Positions 35,724-43,357 of a stretch of 64,000 nucleotides of DNA are shown here, piece by piece. This stretch comes from a virus. Location: positions 1 to 64,000 of the IMG/VR virus record IMGVR_UViG_3300012209_000005; one strand, written 5' to 3'. The notes under the pieces were generated by a model. It was not told the origin of the DNA. It saw only the letters and a program-made list of their open reading frames with translations, and made no database searches. Position numbers and translations under genes: made by a program. Position 1 is the first letter of the stretch. Each line of letters opens with the position of its first letter.

Positions 35724-36233
35724 ATGACGCAGCAACCGAGTTCACTCGTCATCCGGCGCTTGAGCGACTCATCCCCGACCCTGCTCGATCAGTCGGGGAT
35801 GAAAGTCGCGGAGGCTGCGGCGATGCTGGCGAAATGCACCCGGCGTCAGTGCGGCGCGGCCATCTTCGGCCCCGACACCCGGATTATTTCCACGGGGCGC
35901 AACGGGGCTCCCGCGGGGTGGCCGCATTGCACGGACGGCGCCTGCCCGAGGGGCAGGCACTACCCGAGGCATAACCCCGAAAGGGCGAAGCTCTGCTTCC
36001 CGCAGCTATGCGCATGCGGGCTGCCCCACCCGTGCCCGGAGTACGTCCAGCCTTACGAGCCCTACGACAAGGGCCCGGGGCTGTGCACCGCCATCCACGC
36101 GGAAGCTAACGCGATCATCTACGCCGGGTACAGCCGGCTGCCCGGGGCCCGCATCTACATCACGGACGCGCCCTGCCACACCTGCACGCTGCTCATCGCG
36201 GCGACGGGGATCGCCGAGGCGGTCATCCCGTGA
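35724..36233 (+). CDS. dCMP/cytidine deaminase-family protein
   Basis: 169 aa. HAEAN (125-129) and PCHTC (150-154) are the zinc and proton-shuttle motifs of cytidine/deoxycytidylate deaminases. An unusual Cys-rich insert lies between residues 38 and 104 (CTRRQC, CTDGAC, CACGLPHPC), likely a second metal site. TATCAT lies 7 nt before the ATG, suggesting leaderless transcription. Would supply dUMP for dTTP, or edit RNA; dCMP is the safer guess. Confidence 0.8.
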   Translation: MTQQPSSLVIRRLSDSSPTLLDQSGMKVAEAAAMLAKCTRRQCGAAIFGPDTRIISTGRNGAPAGWPHCTDGACPRGRHYPRHNPERAKLCFPQLCACGLPHPCPEYVQPYEPYDKGPGLCTAIHAEANAIIYAGYSRLPGARIYITDAPCHTCTLLIAATGIAEAVIP

Positions 36234-36394
36234 GCAGCAACGTGGGCGAGGGCTACGCCTTCTGGAAATGCGAGAAGTGCGACGTGACGGGGAAAGACGA
36301 TATCGTCAACGGCAGGATCACATGCTGGAGCTGCGGCAGCAGCAAGCACGTGACCTTCACCCGGTCGGTGACCTACCGGCGGGGGGGGTGGTAG
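36230..36394 (+). CDS. zinc-ribbon protein
   Basis: 54 aa; CEKC-x18-CWSC classic ribbon. GTG overlaps the deaminase stop. Confidence 0.65.
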   Translation: MSSNVGEGYAFWKCEKCDVTGKDDIVNGRITCWSCGSSKHVTFTRSVTYRRGGW

Positions 36395-36397
36395 CTG

Positions 36398-36535
36398 ATG
36401 GCGGTCAGCACCTGCAACCAGGTGGGCAGCTGCAGCTGCACATGCGAGGAATGCCGCCCGGCGGGAGGGCGACGGGCCACTCACTGCTGGCAGCATAAGG
36501 GGACCGCGGGCTGCCATTTCGGCTGCCGCAGTTAG
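36398..36535 (+). CDS. Cys/His micro-protein of the CxCxCxxC family
   Basis: 45 aa. C-S-C-T-C-E-E-C-R, HC-x2-H, CHFGC: same motif as 29065 and 29718 and the protein at the window start. Convergent stop overlap (TTAG) with the minus-strand block. Confidence 0.6.
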   Translation: MAVSTCNQVGSCSCTCEECRPAGGRRATHCWQHKGTAGCHFGCRS

Positions 36536-36693
36536 CGCGCCATCCAGAGCACGATCATCGCCGCGAGCGACAGGGAGATCACGCCGAAGTATGCTGTCAC
36601 CGTGCGGTCCTGCGTGATCATCCACCAGGCGAACTGCAGGTGAGTCAGGTGGCTGCCAGCTTGCCCGTGGCGCCCTCGTCCCGAGGTCCTCAC
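36532..36693 (-). CDS. single-span membrane protein
   Basis: 53 aa; GTG overlaps the exonuclease stop. TAYFGVISLSLAAMIVLWMAR C-terminal span. Last gene of the structural operon. Confidence 0.55.
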   Translation of the reverse strand: MRTSGRGRHGQAGSHLTHLQFAWWMITQDRTVTAYFGVISLSLAAMIVLWMAR

Positions 36694-37460
36694 GAGACTG
36701 CCCTCAGGTCCGCTCCCGCGAGCCTGTGCGTCCCTCTCAGCCATGTCTGGCAGTCCGGGCATATGTACCTGGGGTACGCGCTCAAAGCGGTGTAAGCGCA
36801 TCCTGAGCGCTCCACGGAGGTACCCCCGCACTGGGGACAGCGCAGGTCCCCGTCCTCTCCCCCGTGGGCGGCGGAGCCGCGCCCCCCGTCGATGACCGCG
36901 TAGCTGGGGTGGGCGGGAATCCACGGGAGGATGCGCCGGTACAGGTCCTCGTTGGCGAACACGTCCCCGCAGTTGTACTCCTCCATCTTCCGCTGCGCCC
37001 GGGTGTCCCCGTCCATGACCTTCGTCCACAGGGAGAAGCCCTCGTGCTCCAGCTTGTGCGCGGTGCCCAGCGCCTGCGACACCGATTTCAGCGAGCTGGA
37101 CATGAAACTGAACTGCCTGCGGACAGCCTTGTACAGGTCAATCTGGGCGTACGGGGACGGCGGCGGCAGCCCTGCCTGCGCGAACTCCGTGTTGATATGC
37201 GGGATGTCGAAGCGCTTCCCGTTATAGTGCAACACCGCGTCGGCCTGGTCAAGCAAGTCCCAGATCTGGCGGAGCATCGCCTCGGTGCCGTCGTCCCACT
37301 CGCTGAAAAAGAAAATGTCGTCCTCCCCCACCCACTTGCCTGCGAAGCAGAGCATATGGCGGGGTCGGACGATTTTCTCCGGGGTGACATACCGGGTTCT
37401 CAGGTCCCACACGTAGACAAGCGCCGGAGCCGACTCGATGTCCAAATTCAAAATACGCAT
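36690..37460 (-). CDS. DnaQ-like 3'-5' exonuclease with zinc ribbon
   Basis: 256 aa. RNase H-fold DEDD exonuclease: LDIESAP (D7, E9), HYNGKRFDIPHINTEF (second Asp) and YNCGDVFANEDLYRRI (third Asp with Tyr). C-terminal zinc ribbon CPQCGG...CPDC (about 208-240). Could proofread, repair or degrade DNA. Separate from the replication block at the left. Confidence 0.82.
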   Translation of the reverse strand: MRILNLDIESAPALVYVWDLRTRYVTPEKIVRPRHMLCFAGKWVGEDDIFFFSEWDDGTEAMLRQIWDLLDQADAVLHYNGKRFDIPHINTEFAQAGLPPPSPYAQIDLYKAVRRQFSFMSSSLKSVSQALGTAHKLEHEGFSLWTKVMDGDTRAQRKMEEYNCGDVFANEDLYRRILPWIPAHPSYAVIDGGRGSAAHGGEDGDLRCPQCGGTSVERSGCAYTALSAYPRYICPDCQTWLRGTHRLAGADLRAVS

Positions 37461-37466
37461 GCGCGT

Positions 37467-37637
37467 CTACTTGGCAGCGGGCGGATCGGTCTTGTTGGGT
37501 ACCGCGTAAACGCCTGCCGCCATTGCTATCGCGACCGCGGCGGCAACATAGTGATTGCCCCCGTAGTACATCTGGGCGAAGGTGAGCGCCTGCCCGAGGA
37601 AGGCGGCGATCGCCTTGGCGTATTTACCGAGCTTCAT
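37467..37637 (-). CDS. holin-like small membrane protein
   Basis: 56 aa; MKLGKYAKAIAAFLGQALTFAQMYYGG...AAAVAIAMAAGVYAVPNKT. The KYAK start, two hydrophobic segments and VYAVPNK end resemble the short holin-like proteins that flank endolysin genes in actinobacterial prophages. Next to the GH25 lysin, which supports a holin role. Confidence 0.6.
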   Translation of the reverse strand: MKLGKYAKAIAAFLGQALTFAQMYYGGNHYVAAAVAIAMAAGVYAVPNKTDPPAAK

Positions 37638-37647
37638 CGTGCTCCGT

Positions 37648-37773
37648 TCAGACGGCGACGATCCTGGTGATCATCCGGCAGTTGACGCACCTGATCCAGT
37701 CGCACTGGGAGTTGCTGCAGTGCTCCTCGGTCCGGGTGCTCAGGCAATGCGGGCAGTCGGGAGTGGCGGTCAT
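37648..37773 (-). CDS. zinc-finger micro-protein
   Basis: 41 aa; CPHC...HCSNSQC...CVNC, two zinc pairs. ATG overlaps the lysin stop. Confidence 0.55.
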   Translation of the reverse strand: MTATPDCPHCLSTRTEEHCSNSQCDWIRCVNCRMITRIVAV

Positions 37774-38642
37774 GCGGTCACCTGGAGGGTGGCATGCGGC
37801 GGCGCCGACGGCCCCCCGTTCGCCCACACCAGGATGTTGTACGTCCACCCGCGGGTGAGCCCGCTGACAAGCGCCGAGTTCACCGGGGTGACCAGGTTGG
37901 CCTCCGTCTTGCCGTTCAGCTGGATCACGCGCACCGTGTAGCCGGCCGCGGGCTTGCCCGCGAGAGTCACCGGGTCCCAGTTGAGGGTGATAGCCACCCC
38001 GCCGACGTGCAGGTTCTTCGGCGCGGGGAACGTGTCGGGGACAGGGGGGGGCGTATTGGTGACCAGCGCCCTGAACTGGGCGATGGAACCCTTGTAGGCG
38101 TTCATGTCCACCGGGGCGTGCCCGTTGAAGGTGGCGCTGGACGTGTACTGCCACACCGCCGGGGTCATCCCGCCGTAAGCCGTCCAGCCAGGGCCGGCGT
38201 CGGAGTACGCGGTGTAGTTGCTGGACACCAGGTGCATCGTGCGGCTGGCGAAACCCGCCAGCGACGGGGAGCCAAGCTCCTGCCAGTACCAGTGCGGGAA
38301 GTACAGAAGGTGGACGGTGCCGCCGAGCTTGCGGTACTCATCGGTGAAAGCCTCCGCGTCCGCCACCGAAGGCTTTGTGGTAGACGGCTCGAAGTCCACC
38401 ATGAGGGGAATGCCCTTGCCTGTCACGGCGAAGGCATGCTGTGCCTGCCCGGGGCCGTTGCCGTGCTCCAGGAAATGGTAGGCGCAGAAAAATGCCCCCG
38501 CGCTGGCTGCCCTGGCTTTCGCGGGAGAGTAATCGGGGTTGACGTACGCGGTGCCCTGGGTGGCTTTCACCATGGCAACGGGAGCCCCGTGGAAGGAAAT
38601 CCCCGCCTGCCGCGAGGAGACATCCGGGAAGAAGATTGTCAC
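37770..38642 (-). CDS. GH25 muramidase endolysin with fibronectin III domain
   Basis: 290 aa. FFPDVSSRQAG at the start (GH25 DVS motif), MVKATQG, FFCAYHFLEHG, PLMVDFEPS (catalytic Asp/Glu) and AVWQYTSS complete the GH25 barrel. Residues about 205-288 form a fibronectin type III module, a likely wall-binding or spacer domain. Promoter with TACCCT exactly 7 nt before the GTG, so this gene may be expressed alone as a leaderless message. Confidence 0.88.
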   Translation of the reverse strand: MTIFFPDVSSRQAGISFHGAPVAMVKATQGTAYVNPDYSPAKARAASAGAFFCAYHFLEHGNGPGQAQHAFAVTGKGIPLMVDFEPSTTKPSVADAEAFTDEYRKLGGTVHLLYFPHWYWQELGSPSLAGFASRTMHLVSSNYTAYSDAGPGWTAYGGMTPAVWQYTSSATFNGHAPVDMNAYKGSIAQFRALVTNTPPPVPDTFPAPKNLHVGGVAITLNWDPVTLAGKPAAGYTVRVIQLNGKTEANLVTPVNSALVSGLTRGWTYNILVWANGGPSAPPHATLQVTA

Positions 38643-38649
38643 AATTCGG

Positions 38650-38680
38650 AGGGTACAGGGTAATGGCCGTCCCTGTCATC
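38650..38680 (-). promoter_or_regulatory. leaderless promoter of the lysin
   Basis: Minus strand ATGACA, about 18 nt, TACCCT (38655-38650), 7 nt, GTG at 38642. Confidence 0.5.
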
Positions 38681-38840
38681 AACTCTTGGCCTTCTGGGCC
38701 TTAACCACTGTGGCGCGCTCGTCCAGCAGCCTGTCCATGTATCCCCAGGCCGTCTTCCACCCGGCGGTGCCCCGCACCGAATCCTGGATGCGGGCGCGGA
38801 CCTGCCTGATATCCGCGTCAATCTGCTTCAGGGTGCGCAC
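38679..38840 (-). CDS. 53-aa helical protein
   Basis: GTG start inside the previous gene's end. LKQIDADIRQVRARIQDSV...WGYMDRLLDERATVVKAQ: two charged helices, possibly coiled coil. Confidence 0.6.
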   Translation of the reverse strand: MRTLKQIDADIRQVRARIQDSVRGTAGWKTAWGYMDRLLDERATVVKAQKAKS

Positions 38841-39258
38841 TTTTCATCGCCTCCAGCAATGCGAGGATTCTCTCCGTGTCCTCGAAAGCCTTAGCCGCAC
38901 GGGCATCCGATGCCCGTGCCGTCACATCCTGGCCGACGAGTATCACCGACAGGAGGACCAGCTGGATGTACGTCTGGGCGGTCCACGCGACGAGCGCGAT
39001 CAGCCCCGTCGCGATCAGCCACGAGGGGAAGACATGCAAGTGGAATGCCTGGGTGATGACCGCCGGGAAGGAGAGCAGCGCCAGCAGGCTGAAGGCGTAC
39101 GCGCAGGTGATCGTGCCCACCCGGGCGGTGACCGCTATAGCCAGCCGCTTGTTGAAGCGCTGGTAGGGGGAATCCGCTTTATGGTAGTCGGATGTCCTCA
39201 GGTGCACCGGGTGGTGCCCGTGGCGCGTGAATCCGAAGTGCGGTGACACATGATCCAT
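38818..39258 (-). CDS. two-span membrane protein of a common actinobacterial type
   Basis: 146 aa from the ATG after GGAG. RFNKRLAIAVTARVGTITCAYAFSLLALLSFP, then a second span with TAQTYIQLVLLSVILVGQ and an acidic coiled tail. The FNKR...LVGQ pattern is a widespread small membrane protein of phages and actinobacteria, function unknown; may belong to the lysis group. Confidence 0.65.
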   Translation of the reverse strand: MDHVSPHFGFTRHGHHPVHLRTSDYHKADSPYQRFNKRLAIAVTARVGTITCAYAFSLLALLSFPAVITQAFHLHVFPSWLIATGLIALVAWTAQTYIQLVLLSVILVGQDVTARASDARAAKAFEDTERILALLEAMKSAHPEAD

Positions 39259-39338
39259 TTCTCCGTGCACGTTGCGCACCACTTGGTGTCCGTGAAAACC
39301 GGGCACCAGCTTCCGCAGCGCCAGCAGTAGTTAACCAT
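39198..39338 (-). CDS. Cys-rich zinc protein
   Basis: 46 aa; YCWRCGSWC...WCATCTEKWIMCH: two CxxC pairs. Its end overlaps the membrane-protein start. Confidence 0.55.
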   Translation of the reverse strand: MVNYCWRCGSWCPVFTDTKWCATCTEKWIMCHRTSDSRATGTTRCT

Positions 39339-39432
39339 CACACAGGCCTTCGGGGATACTATGATCACACCCGCAGGGACGCCTGCAGCTGCGATGCCAG
39401 GATGCGGACAGCACCAGGATACCGTGGGCGAA

Positions 39433-39465
39433 CCCCGGGGGGAGCGCAGCTTCGCTGCCCGGGGG
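39433..39465. repeat. dispersed palindromic repeat, copy 9 (extended arms)
   Basis: GGGGAGCGCAG / CTTCGCTGCCC flanked by CCCCGG/CCGGGG, giving the longest copy; it lies in the non-coding gap 39339-39521. Confidence 0.7.
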
Positions 39466-39521
39466 AGGATCAACAGGGATCTCGTCGAGGAGCATCACCG
39501 CGACCTGGCAGTAGCGACAGG

Positions 39522-39704
39522 TTACACCGCCCTGTCCCACCTTCCTGAAATGCACCACAGGAGCAATCCTATGACCGTGAACAGGGTCCACGACCACGCG
39601 CCGTGGTGGATGTTCCAGGCGTTGAAGATGACGGCCAGGGCGAACGAGATGATGGCGAGCAGGTGAACCACATGCCTCCTAAGGGTAGAGCTTCCGGCAG
39701 TCAA
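39522..39704 (-). CDS. 60-aa two-span membrane protein
   Basis: VVHLLAIISFALAVIFNAW and SWTLFTVIGLLLWCIS spans. Start overlaps the previous gene by 26 nt. Confidence 0.6.
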   Translation of the reverse strand: MTAGSSTLRRHVVHLLAIISFALAVIFNAWNIHHGAWSWTLFTVIGLLLWCISGRWDRAV

Positions 39705-40098
39705 CCGGGCGGAAAACGCCGTCCACGTACGCGAAAAGCTTCCGGATGATCTCCTGCTGGCCCGCGGTCTGCGGCTTGCCCGCGGTGGCGATGGCGACGA
39801 ACTTATGCCATACCTGGTCGCTGCTCACCCGGAAGGTATTCCCGATGGTTTCGCAGGAGTTCAGCTGCGCCGCGTGAATCCGCTGGGCGGCGGCATGGTT
39901 GCTCCACCAGCTCAGCCCGATGGCGAGGGCCGCGATGACCACGGTGGCTACCGCCGCCTGGAAGACGCGCTGCTTCCACTTGATGATCGATGTCATCGCG
40001 GCGGTCAGCTTGTCCAGTGAGTCTTCCAGGGCCTGCGCGGTGGACAGGGCCTCCCGCTCGTCGTCGTCCCTGCCGTCACCCGGCGGCGGTGCTGTCAT
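39679..40098 (-). CDS. single-span membrane protein
   Basis: 139 aa; GGAGGAGGGGGAG before the ATG. Acidic helical N-terminus, span FQAAVATVVIAALAIGLSW, extracytoplasmic C-domain with two cysteines (possible disulfide). Part of the lysis/tail-end membrane set. Confidence 0.65.
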   Translation of the reverse strand: MTAPPPGDGRDDDEREALSTAQALEDSLDKLTAAMTSIIKWKQRVFQAAVATVVIAALAIGLSWWSNHAAAQRIHAAQLNSCETIGNTFRVSSDQVWHKFVAIATAGKPQTAGQQEIIRKLFAYVDGVFRPVDCRKLYP

Positions 40099-40282
40099 CT
40101 CCCCCTCCTCCGTTCCTGCGCAGGGTCTCGGCGAGCCTGGCGACAGTCTCCTGCAGCACCTCGGTAAGCTCACCCGCCTGCCTGACCAGCCGGTCGATTT
40201 CCATGTCTTTCGCCTTCACCCGCAGGGGAAGCGGACTCGGGCCGGGAGCTGGTGGCCGTGCCCTGAATCTGAAGAACCTCAT
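40076..40282 (-). CDS. coiled-coil protein
   Basis: 68 aa; basic, Pro-rich start MRFFRFRARPP then a heptad helix DMEIDRLVRQAGELTEVLQETVARLAETL. Start and stop overlap neighbours. Confidence 0.6.
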   Translation of the reverse strand: MRFFRFRARPPAPGPSPLPLRVKAKDMEIDRLVRQAGELTEVLQETVARLAETLRRNGGGGDDSTAAG

Positions 40283-40634
40283 CGCGCCCGAGCCTTTCTC
40301 CGATAGCGACAATAGCCATCTCCAGTTCCTTCAGGGTGGTCACCATTCCCGCGATCATCGGCAGGATGCTGCCCGCCTGGCTGTCAATCAGCCTGTCCCG
40401 CTGCTCGGTGGTTTTCGTCAGCTGGGCGAGCAGGGAGTCGCGCATCTGCGCGGACTGCTGCCACAAGATGTCGGCGTCGGAGGTCCCGATCCGCCCGCTG
40501 GTCTTGCGGCGCACCCCGTACCAGGTGGCGATGCCCCCGGCGGCGGAGCCGATGATCGCGGCGATGACGGCGATCACCTCGGCGAAAAAGCTGGAATGGC
40601 TGACGGCCTCGGCTGCCAGCAGGGCGAGGCTCAT
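40170..40634 (-). CDS. membrane protein with coiled tail
   Basis: 154 aa; span FFAEVIAVIAAIIGSAAGGIATWYG, then a long helical region (MRDSLLAQLTKTTEQRDRL). No family recognised. Confidence 0.6.
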   Translation of the reverse strand: MSLALLAAEAVSHSSFFAEVIAVIAAIIGSAAGGIATWYGVRRKTSGRIGTSDADILWQQSAQMRDSLLAQLTKTTEQRDRLIDSQAGSILPMIAGMVTTLKELEMAIVAIGERLGRDEVLQIQGTATSSRPESASPAGEGERHGNRPAGQAGG

Positions 40635-40663
40635 CGCCGTGCCTTTCCTTTACCCGGGGAGCA

Positions 40664-40975
40664 TTACCTCGGGCCGATGATCGCCCGCATCGATGTAGCG
40701 TAGATGTACGCGCTGCCCGGCTGCGGGTACGTCCCGGGGGGCAGCCCGGTCAGGTAAATCTGCGCCAGGGCATTCGCGTCGGCGAGAGCCGAGCGGATCA
40801 TCGGCAGGTCGCCGGCGGTGAAGCCGATAGCCTCCATGTCGGCATCGGTCTGCGCGGACACCCACTTGTACATATCCACGATCTCCGTGAAAGTGTCGCG
40901 CATATTCACCAGGAACTGGGTGGTACGGTTGACGACAGTACCGACATTGGCGTCGCCGGCGGTGAAAATGGTCAC
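40664..40975 (-). CDS. hypothetical virion-associated protein
   Basis: 103 aa, soluble, helical; 3 nt after the Gly-rich tail protein, so in the tail operon. No family recognised. Confidence 0.6.
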   Translation of the reverse strand: MTIFTAGDANVGTVVNRTTQFLVNMRDTFTEIVDMYKWVSAQTDADMEAIGFTAGDLPMIRSALADANALAQIYLTGLPPGTYPQPGSAYIYATSMRAIIGPR

Positions 40976-40978
40976 ACG

Positions 40979-43351
40979 TTAAGGTCCTCTCCTGGTGAAC
41001 AGGCTGCTCTGCCCGGTAAGGGTCTGCCCGGCCGGGCTGGTGCTCCACCTCGCGGCGACGGATACCGTGTTCGCGATAGTCGTGTTAATCGCCTTGCTCA
41101 GCGTCATCCCGTCGGTGTTCCACGAGGTGGTGGCGAGGCGGTTCTGCGAGGAGTCATTCATCGTCCCCTCCGCCCAGCCGTTGAAACTCCCCCCCGAGCC
41201 TGTCCCCGTGCACAGGATATGAATATTCACGTGCCCGACGACATTGTTCCCGACCGCGACATTCTGGATAGGGACCAGGTTCTGGAATGTCCCGTTCAGG
41301 ATGTAGCCGATGTTAAGGATGGAGCCGTTTTCGAAAGTGCCCGTATAGGGAACCTCGATCTTGTACTCGGTCCCGTTCTGGGCGTCATTCGCGTTGATCA
41401 CCCAGCCTTTCGTGATGCTCGTCGCCACCGTCGAGTTGCCCAGGGTGTTCGTGCCCGTGTCCGTCTGGGAGCTGTTGATCGCCCCGGTCAGCCCGCTGGT
41501 GTTGACGACATTCAGCGTGGCGTTAGTATCCGCGGCGATGATCCCGCCGATCGATGACGGCCCCGGCAGCGAGCCCTGGGTGATGAACGTGTGCTGGACG
41601 GTCGTCGACCCCGGGTTGTAGGCGTTCCCGTAGACGTCGGTGCCGCCGCCCGGGGCGAAAGCCCCCACCAGGGTGTTCCCCGCGTTATAGGAGACGGTCA
41701 CCTTGCCGTCCGCGCCGTTGCCCGCAAGCTCCGTGGTGCTGCCCGCGGGGGTGTAATTCACCGTCAGGTACGGGGTGTTGCTGTTGTTGCTGGAGCTGTA
41801 CCCGTAGAAAACCCCGTAGGCGGCCAGGTTGCCCGGGGTGGTGAAACTCCCCGCCGGCCCGATGACGATCGCGGTGAAGTCGCTGGTGAGATGCGCGGGC
41901 AGCCAGCTGGTGAGGTTGTAGGTGGTGGAGCTGTTCTGGGCGACGTGGAACGTGGACTGCGCCTCGTGCGTCCCCGCGCCCGGGATGAACGTCGTGCCGA
42001 AAGTCCCGGTGAACGTCGTGTACCCGATGGCCACGGTCATCCCGCTGCTCTGCCCGGTGCCCAGGTTGTCCAGGTGCAGGTAGATGCTGTTGATGGTGGC
42101 GCCCGCCAGGTCCGAGCGCATCTGGCGGTAGTTGTACAGCAGGAACCCGTACTGGTCGCCGGTGGCGCCCTGCCCGTTGGACCCCTGGTAGACGGAGCTT
42201 TCCACGCTGCGGAAGTAGTTGGGGGGGTTATGCTGGGACCCGAAGTAGCTGACCGACCCGGTGGGGTAGTACTTCTTCGTCTGGGACCCCAGCCCGGCCC
42301 CGGCCCCCGCGCCGCCGCCGGCGCCCCCCGGAGCAGACCCGTTCACGCCGTTGGCGGCGTTATTCCCCCCGGCCCCGCCCGCGCCGCCGTCCGTCGGGGC
42401 GCCCCCGCCTGCGGCCCCGGTGCTGCTGTTGGACACGCTGCCCGCGTTGCCCCCGGCGGCGCTGCCCCCCGACGAGCCGCCGCCGTTGCCCCCGAGGAAG
42501 CCGTTGGAGGTACCCCCGGTGCCCCCGGGCTCCTCGGTGGTGTCGCTGGAGCCGACGCCCCCCGTCCCGCCGGCGAAGTTCAGCCCCGCCTGCCCCGGGT
42601 TGGCGTACACCAGGTTGGTGCCCCCGGCGTCGGTGAACAGGGAGGCGCCGCCACTGGACCCGGGCGTGTTCGTCGCCCCCCCGGAGCCGCCGCCGCCGAC
42701 GATCACCTGGTACACCTGCCCGGGGACGACGGCAAGCGTGGGCTCCGCCGCGTACTCCCCGCCGCCACCGCCCTCGCCGCCCTGGGTCGCGCTGCCCCCG
42801 CCGCCGCCGGCGCCGCCGCCGATGCATACCACGTTCGCCTGGGTGATATTCGTCGGGCACGTCCAGGAGTACGTGCCGGCGGTGGAGTAGGTGGCCACCG
42901 ACGACCCGTTCGTGTACGACAGGACCGCGCCGCCGGAGCTGTTGAGCACGTGAAGGACGGAGGTGGTGGTGCCGCCGCTGATCGACGGGGATGTCAGCTG
43001 CCCGCTGGCGATCAGCGAGCCCAGCAGGGTGGACGTGGAATCCAGCGACACCCCGGTCTGGGTGACCCCGCTGAGCTGCCCGGAGTTGATCACCACCCCC
43101 GCCGGGTAGGTGTTCCCGAACTGGTCGGTGCCCGGGGCCGCCGCGATCGACAGGCTCAGGCTGTCCGTCGCGGGGATGCCCTCGTAGACGAACACGCCGC
43201 TGTCGGCGATCGAGGACACGTTGAGCACCGTGGTGTTCAGCGTCATCTGCGACGCCCCCAGGGCGCTCCCCGGGATGATGGAGGCGGCGGAGCCGGTGGA
43301 GGCGACAGCGGTGGCCGCGGAGTAGGGGTCCGGCGGGATGGGAGTGGTCAC
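40979..43351 (-). CDS. glycine-rich tail fibre or minor tail protein
   Basis: 790 aa. Beta-rich N-terminal third, then a Gly-rich stretch (about 175-350, GGGGGS-type collagen/polyGly-II-like). A DNRLRE-like domain follows (YFGSQHNPPNYFRS...AYGVFYGYSSSNN) and a C-terminal beta domain with SFNGWAEGT. Such Gly-rich proteins form bundles in phage fibres and bind host glycans. Position downstream of the tail-tip genes fits a receptor-binding role. Confidence 0.7.
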   Translation of the reverse strand: MTTPIPPDPYSAATAVASTGSAASIIPGSALGASQMTLNTTVLNVSSIADSGVFVYEGIPATDSLSLSIAAAPGTDQFGNTYPAGVVINSGQLSGVTQTGVSLDSTSTLLGSLIASGQLTSPSISGGTTTSVLHVLNSSGGAVLSYTNGSSVATYSTAGTYSWTCPTNITQANVVCIGGGAGGGGGSATQGGEGGGGGEYAAEPTLAVVPGQVYQVIVGGGGSGGATNTPGSSGGASLFTDAGGTNLVYANPGQAGLNFAGGTGGVGSSDTTEEPGGTGGTSNGFLGGNGGGSSGGSAAGGNAGSVSNSSTGAAGGGAPTDGGAGGAGGNNAANGVNGSAPGGAGGGAGAGAGLGSQTKKYYPTGSVSYFGSQHNPPNYFRSVESSVYQGSNGQGATGDQYGFLLYNYRQMRSDLAGATINSIYLHLDNLGTGQSSGMTVAIGYTTFTGTFGTTFIPGAGTHEAQSTFHVAQNSSTTYNLTSWLPAHLTSDFTAIVIGPAGSFTTPGNLAAYGVFYGYSSSNNSNTPYLTVNYTPAGSTTELAGNGADGKVTVSYNAGNTLVGAFAPGGGTDVYGNAYNPGSTTVQHTFITQGSLPGPSSIGGIIAADTNATLNVVNTSGLTGAINSSQTDTGTNTLGNSTVATSITKGWVINANDAQNGTEYKIEVPYTGTFENGSILNIGYILNGTFQNLVPIQNVAVGNNVVGHVNIHILCTGTGSGGSFNGWAEGTMNDSSQNRLATTSWNTDGMTLSKAINTTIANTVSVAARWSTSPAGQTLTGQSSLFTRRGP

Positions 43352-43357
43352 ACGCTC

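Noticed and set aside
42351-42890. Proline-rich plus-strand frame
   Set aside because: Complement of the Gly-rich region of the tail fibre gene.
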